Below are positions 56,871 through 64,000 of a DNA stretch of 64,000 bases, piece by piece. The notes under the pieces were generated by a model. It saw nothing but the letters and a program-made list of their open reading frames with translations. It was not told where the DNA came from and made no database searches. This DNA is from Zeugodacus cucurbitae (Eukaryota > Arthropoda > Insecta > Diptera > Tephritidae), in NCBI RefSeq assembly GCF_028554725.1, contig NC_071670.1, positions 30,622,001 to 30,686,000 on the forward strand, read 5' to 3'. The position numbers and the translations under genes were made by a program. The first letter of the stretch is position 1. Every line of letters begins with the position of its first letter.

Positions 56871-59835
56871 AAGTAATGTTGGCTGCTAACCAACATTCGT
56901 CACTAGAGCTAGAGAAGAGGTACTAGATGTTATCCTCAGTAACCACCTTGCAAATGGTCTGATCACTCAGTGGAGAGTCTCCACAGAACCCTCTTTGTCC
57001 GACCATAGAATTATCAAAATCAAGGTGGGGTTAGTTGTTGGGAATCGTACAGAGGTACGGAACCCAAGAAACGTGAATTGGTCCAAATATAACGATATTC
57101 TCGGGCTTAACGCGGAGAGTGTTGTGTATAACAGCGGTGAGAGCGGATGCAGGGGGATCGAAGATAGGGCAGTTATTATGGAGAGCATCATAATAGATGC
57201 ATTTCAGGCAAGCTGCCCTCTGACATCCCTGAAGGTTAAAAACAAAAACCCATGGTGGTCCAAGAAACTTTCGTCACTAAGGAAGGTGGTGCGGCGACTA
57301 TTTAACAAAGCCAAACGCACTGGTGAATGGACCGAATACAGGAGAAACCTGACTGAGTACAGTAAGGAAATTAGGATTGCAAAAAGGGACAACTTTAGGA
57401 AATTTTGTGAAAACGTCTCCTCAACTCCTGCGGCAGCCAGGCTCCACAAAGCCCTTGCCAAAGGAGCCATCACAACAAGTCTGGTGGAAAGGGCGAAAAG
57501 TCTGCTGGAGACGCACTTCCCAGGCACTTCGGACGGAGGATCATAAGCCTGGTCCACTGGACTGGAAGGTGGCTACGAAAGTCTTTACCACCGACTCAGT
57601 AAGATGGGCCATAGGAACTTTTAAGAAGTACAAATCACCAGGAGTGGATGGTATTTTCCCAGCGCTGCTCCGGCATGGTCAGGAACATATCCTCAATCAC
57701 CTAGTGAGGCTGACGAGAGATAGTCTAGCACATGCCTACATCCCGGAAAAATGGAGAATCGCACAGGTAGTCTTCATACCGAAAGTTAGTAGGAGGGACT
57801 ACTCCTTAGCGAAATCATACAGGCCAATCAGTCTGAAAGGCATGGAAAAAATTGTGGATAACTACATCAGGACTGTGGCATTAGAGCTCTACCCGTTACA
57901 CTCGAGCCAACACGCCTGCAGAGTTGGTAGATCAACTGACACGGCTCTGTACAGCTTAGTATCGGAGGTTGAGGATGAATTTGCGACCGGTGAGGTGGTC
58001 CTGTGTGCCTTTCTAGATATAGAGGGTGCGTTTGGTAACACCTCCCACGCAAGTGTCACTAGAGCCCTAAACAGGAGGCGGATCGACCCATCGATCGTAA
58101 GATGGGTTAGTGCAGTTCTTAGTACAAGAATCGCAGAAACGCAGATAGGCTCACGCAGTATACGTCTAGGCACGACAAAGGGCTGTCCCCTTATCTCACC
58201 GCTATGGAGTCTAGTCGTGGACGAGCTATTAGAGGTGCTAACAAAAAAGGAATACGATGCCAGGGATATGCGGATGACATCGTAATCATCGCCAGAGGCA
58301 AATTCGAAAGCACTCTTGTAGACATCGTCCAAAGAGGACTAACCCTAGCGAGGAAATGGTGTACTAATGTTGGACTCAACATCAATCCATCAAAAACAGC
58401 CATTATCCCCTTCACAAGAAGAAGATCGCTCCCAGCCCTGGGTTCCATTACATTCAATGGCGAAGCGGTAGCTAGGGTAGAGAAAATAAAATATCTTGGA
58501 GTACTATTAGATACGAAACTGAGGTGGAAAAAGCATGTGGACTCCGTGATTGCGAAGGCCACCAAAGCACTAATGGTGTGCAAACGCCTAGCAGGCAAAA
58601 CCTGGGGCTGCAGCCCGCACATACTGCGATGGATGTACACCATGATTGTGAGGCCTGTAACCACTTATGGAGCGGTGGTCTGGTCGTCAAGGATCTCCCT
58701 GGCCACAGCTGAAAAACAGCTGGTCAAACTGCAGCTTTGGAGGCAATCCTAAACCTCACCCCACTTCATTTGGTGGTTGGCACTAAGGCCAATAAGACCT
58801 TACTGGCCCTAACAAGGCCAGGTTTAGGAAACAGCAGGATGTTAAGCGCTCGGCAATTGGATATCATCGGTAGGAAGCTTCCAATGACTATCCTCCCGAG
58901 GGACAATATCATCAAAAGGGTTCATCTTGTGAGACGATTCAAAACAGTTATGTCCAACAAAAGGGAATGGGAGGATTCAACTCAGGATCTCATAAGTACA
59001 AGCACACAACAATGGTACACAGACGGATCAAAGATAGCAGTTGGTATAGGCGCCAGGATAACGGGGCCACGCCTGAAGCTGTCTTTATCCATGGACAGGG
59101 GCTATCATAAGGAACGCATAGCCATTATCAGCGATAGCCAAGCAGCTCTTCAGGCACTATCATCCTTCGAGGTGGACTCGGGGCTGGTCATGGAATGCAT
59201 AGATACTTTGAACAGGATTTGCAGAAATAATAGCATAACCCTAGCTTGGGTTCCAGGGCATAAAGGAATACAGGGAAACGAATGCGCGGACCAACTAGCA
59301 AGGAAGGCCGCGACCACCAGCCCAATCGGGCCAGAGCCCTTTATCGCGGTTGGTCGGCATGTTCTTACAACCCGCCTGAAAGAGGAGGAGGCAACAAGCA
59401 GGAATCGCTGTTGGTTGCACATGCAGGGACTTCGTCACTCCAAACTGTTCCTGGGAGGATACAATCTGAAAGGATTAAACCGGTTAATGGCGCTCCCTAG
59501 GAACAAACTGAGACAATTAGTGGCACTATATACCGGCCACTGCAGACTACGGTGTCATCTGCACAAAATGGGAATCCACTCGTCGGATCTTTGCCGATTC
59601 TGTGATTCAGAGGCGGAAACACCAGAGCACCTACTCCTTGACTGCCCGGCGATCGCAAAGGAAACTGGACAGACAATTGGGGCTCTTTATCCCCAAAGAG
59701 GAAGTATCGCATGCATCAGCCCTGCAACACTGTTAAGATTTCTTAACGTGACGGGGTTGGAGGGGGTGCTGTGATAACTGGAGAGGGCACAATAGACCTT
59801 AGGTCGCGGTGCAATCCTCACTATATAATCTAATC
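56871..59835 (+). mobile_element. R1/LOA-like retrotransposon, 5'-truncated, endonuclease C-terminus to 3' end
   Basis: Plus strand in order. Endonuclease end at 56875-57000 (PTFVTRAREEVLDV; SLSDHRIIKIK). RT at 57377-58285 (YKSPGVDGIFPALL, SYRPISLKGMEKIVDN, FLDIEGAFGNTSHASV, TTKGCPLISPLWSLVVD), with a frameshift just before the GYADDIVIIARGK box at 58262. Thumb at 58204-58752. Shifted again, RNase H at about 59010-59330 (WYTDGSKI, SDSQAALQAL, WVPGHKGIQGNECADQL). A C-terminal CX2CX8HX4C knuckle lies near 59590-59635 (CRFCDSEAETPEH). The RNase H has a deletion where the FQAE segment should be. The 3' end is TAATCTAATCTAATG, a pentamer-type tail. Confidence 0.85.
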
Positions 59836-59837
59836 TA

Positions 59838-61040
59838 ATGACTCACCCCTTTTATTTGATTCCGGCTTTATCCGCCTCCTCTAGGGCCCTTCTTACCAGC
59901 ATGGGGGGTGGTTTCACCTCATTCTCATGGGACATATAGGCTGATATCAGCCAGAGTCCATCCCCGCCACTCTCCAGTTTAGCAGTTACAACTCCACCAT
60001 TGCTGTAATTAGGCAAGAGGAACACTTTTAGTTCGTTTCGTACTAGCATACAGGCTCCGGTTCTACCTGATTCATTTACCGCTAGCAGCTTATGACTCTT
60101 CGTCCTCAATCCAGAAATGCCTGCTCCGCGACGAATAGCCGGTCCAAGCCGAAGACAGACTCGTCAGCCGACGAGCTGCCCCTAATGCTGGCTAGGTCTG
60201 ATGAAGCGCGTTCTATTTCCATGGTCGTTTGACCATCCGCTTCCTCCTTCTTCTCCGCACTTGGAGGTTGATGGGCGTCTGCCTTGGGATCCAAAGAGAG
60301 GATCCTTAGAGCCACTCTCTCTCAAACCCATAGGTTATGACACCATTGGATTCTTTCAGAGGACCGAGAGACTCCGCATTTAGCAGAATCAGCGCTTGCC
60401 GATAAGGTTCCTCGGTCTTTTCAACCCGCACTACCTTCCAATCGTGCGTTGCCAGCGAGGGATTACAGTATCTTATAATCTCCTCGATTTCCCCAGGGGA
60501 TGAGAGTTCGGCAGGTAGCCATACACGAGCCTTAGGTCGTAGCGGCAGATCTGCTTTATCCACGGCCTCCAGCTTAGCTCCCTTCCAAACCTCCCCCACT
60601 CTAGAGACTGCCTCCTTATAAAGCGTTGCCGATCGTTCATCGGCACACCTTATCAATTTGTGCATTCCGAGATAGCCGCCGCCACCCTTTTAAATTCGTC
60701 CCGGGAGATGGATCCATATTTTCAACCAACATCTACCACACCAATTAAATGGTGACGGGGGGGAACGAGGCCTGCCATGGTTTTAACGGGATGTAGGGGT
60801 GTTGCGACATTAGCCCGCCAGCCATTTCTGATGTATGTCACCACATCATACTCAGGTGACAGAATGCCGCACCCACCAGCCCAGGGTTCAACCAATTCAT
60901 ACTAGGTGTTCCTACTCGTTGTCCGAATTCGTGCCTAAGGTCGTCAATCAAGGGGGGTTGGTAAAGCCGTGAAGGCCGCAGGTCATTTAGCGTTACCCAG
61001 GGTGCACCACTCGGAGGCGACCTGCACTACACCCTGATGT
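59838..61040 (-). mobile_element. R1/LOA-like retrotransposon 5' part: leader, ORF1 end and endonuclease start
   Basis: Minus strand. The untranslated leader occupies about 61040-60700. A gag-like ORF1 segment follows at 60665-60306 (LPLRPKARVWLPAELSSPGEIEEIIRYC written in parts: LPLRPKARVWLP, GEIEEIIRYC, DWKVVRVE). The endonuclease N-terminus is at 60109-59852 (KLLAVNESGRTGACMLVRN; GLWLISAYMSHENE). It stops inside the endonuclease domain, where the plus-strand element ends. With the minus-strand piece at 55.7-56.9 kb it may be one element split by the plus-strand copy. Confidence 0.7.
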
Positions 61041-61059
61041 TGATTACTAATGACACACT

Positions 61060-61420
61060 TGTGAACGAATAAGTTCCAACAACTTCAAATTGAGTTGACA
61101 ATGTCATTTGTAGCGTAAGGAAATTAGAGGTTGTTGTGAACCGATTTTGTCCATTTTCAAACTATATATAACATTGGGATGCCAAAATAATGTTAATTTA
61201 GGGTTTATGATGTTTTCCCTTACTGAATGAAAGCACTTTAGCAATTTTCAACATAACCTTTGTAGGGGAGGTAGGCGTGGTTATAATACGATTTCATGCC
61301 ACATAATGAAGTGCCTAAAGGAAATGATTGACTCCAGAGCGTTTGGTTGATATAACTTTGTATGCCCCTCTTTAGTGTGATGCTCTGCACCAATTATTTA
61401 AATATGGCTTTGGGTAGATA
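61060..61420 (-). repeat. mini-me/DINE-1-like body fragment, copy J
   Basis: It contains GTTGTGAACCGATTTTGTCC (61132) and GGAGGTAGGCGTGGTTATAA (61266), characteristic of the body of the other copies in reverse orientation. No ends, core or GTCY tract. Boundaries approximate. Confidence 0.55.
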
Positions 61421-61439
61421 TTAGATGCTGACATTGTTG

Positions 61440-61725
61440 GTGTTGTTGATGTTGGCTCCCAGGTATACGAAATTATCTACGACTACGAAGTTATGACTGT
61501 CAACAGTGACGAGGGAGCCAAGACGCGAATGCGCTGACTGTTTGTTTGATGACACCAGTTCACACACAGATTGATTTCGTTAAGTCGCTCCATTTTTTGA
61601 TAAAATTTTCGACATTACCTCTGTCGGCCAGCTTCCCAAACTCTTCATATTCACGCATTTCAGCCTCTTTCTGTTTTGTCTGCAAATGTGTCTCGCTTCC
61701 TTCTTCAACAGTAAGATTGCTACAT
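61440..61725 (-). mobile_element. RTE-like retrotransposon fragment, copy 4, RT core deleted
   Basis: Minus strand. The linker region (GCGAGACACATTTGCAGAC on the reverse complement of about 61690) passes through AAAATGGAGCGACTTAACG and then, without the RT core, jumps to TCATCAAACAAACAGTCAGC and the GTCACTGTTGACAGTCATAA block. The junction resembles the RT-less structure of copy 1, but the break points differ. Confidence 0.75.
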
Positions 61726-64000
61726 CATTATTAACTCATCCATCTTCTAAAATATGATTCATATGCACAGTCTACAATGTAGGTGCTTATATAACATGAT
61801 AAACGACAAAAGCAATAAAATTTCATGCTTGTACATACATACATGTGTCGTTTTGAAAATACATTTGATTTGAGATACACATCATAATGTGCACAATAAC
61901 TACGGACTTGTTAAAGGAATATTGCTCATACACCATGGTGGGTTTTTAGTATAGCATATACTCGTATTAATAAGATTTAAATAGTTTGTGTTCAGGAAAC
62001 TTATATCAAAAACTAAGCAAGTTTAAGTTATTGTATCAAAATATAAAACTATTTTTAATCCAAAACTAAAACAATAGAATATCAGAGCTAATGCAATAGA
62101 AAGAATATTGTATTTAAATATAACATCATTTTGTAGGCGGTTACTTTAATTTTAACTTCTACAAATAATATTTTAATTAGTGTTTCTTCTACAAAGTTTA
62201 AAGTCCTGTGAAAACGGAGTGCTATGCGATTCGTCTACTAGAAAAAATAGAAGGCAAATATCATACATTACAAAAGGTGAGGTAATACCGTTTTCAAATT
62301 ACCAGTCAACCATGAATAATTGCCTGCATGGATAGGCACATGGTCATTTGAGCTGAAAATATTCATTTTTTCGTGCTTTTGTCATGCTTAGGTAATACAG
62401 ACATTGCTGAGCCCATGAATGTCAATCCTGTGGTCAAACAACCCTGAAATGCCTTTGGGGTGATTGACATTTTGGTGATTTTACTTGGATAGGCATGTTG
62501 ATGATAGTTATTGAACACAAAAGCTGTTATCCACACAATATAGGACATGTTATGCATTTATGTCCATCTAGAATTATGAAGTCCATGATGCATGTACGAT
62601 TGGTCATTAGAAGGGTCAAAGGTAGATCTTCAATACCTAGAAAAATAGTCGATATTGCCGTTTAGGGAAATACCTTTGCCCCTGTAAAAACTGCAGTCAC
62701 TTTTGTTTTAACAGTTTTAGCAGTCAACCGATATTTAGGTGGAATGTGAATACGGAATATATTCCATGCTAAATTTTATAAAGTTTAAGAATTAAAATTA
62801 TGCTTAATTTTTACAATATAAAATAAAGGTGCAAGATAAATTGTATAAGCAAGAAGAACGTTTGCGAAACTCAGGCAATATTGATAGATCAATAATACAA
62901 TAGAGACAGGGGATCAATATTTCTTTTAACAATCCAGTTTAAAACTAACTAGATAAATACCAGGCTTTCTATATGCTGAGTTAAACTCATTACTTTTCAT
63001 GAAAAGAAAACAAAAAATAAACTCATTATATGCAGAAACTTTCCACTATTGATTGACTAGTGATTTATAAAAGCCATCAACCAGATAAGCAGTCACTCAT
63101 TAATGCCTTAATTATCGCCTACAGTGTTGGTTTGTAATTTTACGTGTAAATTAAATAATTCGAATAATGCATGAGCATATTTCTGCAAGACGGAGGTAAC
63201 AAACTGCACAAACACAATTAAACTTTTCCAGCTGTTTACCCATACAATTACAACATTTACATTTGTTTACAAATCCCAATTGGGTGGGAGAAGCCTTAGG
63301 TTTGAAAATGAAAAAATACCGAGGAATAAAAGCTGTATTCATTCGAAACTAGATTTAAAGAAAGAAAACTATATTCGAAGATTTATTATTTCTTTAGTAT
63401 ATTTGACGAGACGAATATGATATTGCTATAATGGTAGAATATATCCCAGTGGTAAAACCAGGTCGATACTACTTAACAGAAACGATAATGTTTCTAATAA
63501 TATGAAAGCTTAACTTCATAATTTTTTATTGTTAGTAGCTACATCACACCTTGACACAGAATAATCTGATTTTAAAGAATATACATTTCAAAGCATAGCA
63601 AAGCAACAACCAATTTGTTGTAGAGAAAATAATGAACGATGCGCACCTTGCTCGTTGGTTTCGCAATTCAAAAGGACTCCCACATACATATGTAAATTAA
63701 TTAACCAACGCCTATGGTAATTGTACACACAGTGTGAGTTTCATATATCTGAACCTGACCCACATATAACCGTGTTAACGTGAAAATAGTAATTGTGTTG
63801 AATGAAACTCCACTCGTTACTATCGTCAACGTGTACATCGTAGCAAGTCACCAAATATCCAAACAATACAAATTCATTTCAAGTTTGTTTGACCACGGCA
63901 TTGCCAATTTATTGGCTCAGAACAGTGATTGCCTTATCGAACCATGACAAAATCACGAAAACAAGTACTAATTTCATAGTCATTTCAAAGTCATGGTTCA
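61726..64000. other. Non-coding terminal region
   Basis: AT-rich, no recognised repeat ends. A 64-codon frame on the minus strand (62557-62363) contains MSITPKAFQGCLTTGLTFMG and lies in a locally GC-richer patch. It has no known relative that I can name and I do not call it a gene. Nothing else was seen. Confidence 0.4.

Noticed and set aside
1..64000. A multi-gene system such as a biosynthetic cluster or defence island
   Set aside because: Host genes are unrelated housekeeping and sensory genes; the remaining structure is explained by transposon insertion.

Overview
This is eukaryotic, AT-rich DNA from a higher fly (Diptera: Schizophora), most probably a tephritid fruit fly. The host genes have Drosophila-like orthologues with short GT-AG introns and good fly start-codon contexts. 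The intergenic DNA is full of dipteran repeats: Tc1, hAT, Jockey, RTE-like and R1/LOA-like elements, plus mini-me/DINE-1-like elements with (GTCY)n tracts. No prokaryotic feature, CRISPR array or rRNA gene was seen. The species call is an inference from repeat style and protein resemblance.

Layout. 1-22 kb is repeat-rich and holds no convincing host gene: two decayed RTE-like copies, four mini-me-like copies (one split by a Jockey fragment), R1/LOA-like remnants and a SINE-like insertion with a 12-bp target duplication. 22.1-35.6 kb is the host-gene island. On the minus strand lies a 10-exon X11/Mint (APBA) adaptor gene. DENR (+) and the Pol III subunit CRCP/RPC9 (-) are arranged tail to tail. 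A torsin-like AAA+ gene (+), an unrecognised short ORF (-) and an odorant receptor of the Or22/Or42/Or59b type (+) follow. A small MITE lies between CRCP and the torsin-like gene.

36-61.7 kb is a nested transposon cluster. It holds a 685-bp TIR element, a mini-me copy inserted inside another mini-me copy, a pogo-like remnant, a Jockey tail and a structurally complete Tc1 element with an intact 341-aa DD34E transposase and IR/DR ends. Next come a full-length but decayed hAT element with an 8-bp target duplication and two younger insertions inside it, and a 5'-truncated Jockey copy whose reading frame continues into flanking DNA. The cluster ends with a third RTE-like copy and a head-on arrangement of R1/LOA-like elements. 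61.7-64 kb shows no clear gene.

The host genes do not form one pathway: a synaptic and APP-type adaptor, translation re-initiation, Pol III transcription, an ER/nuclear-envelope ATPase and olfaction. The transposon layers give a relative time order (hAT before mini-me H; mini-me C before its Jockey; an unnamed hairpin repeat before the 48.8-kb Jockey). The strongest candidates for a second look are the intact Tc1 element and the helentron-like behaviour of the mini-me family.
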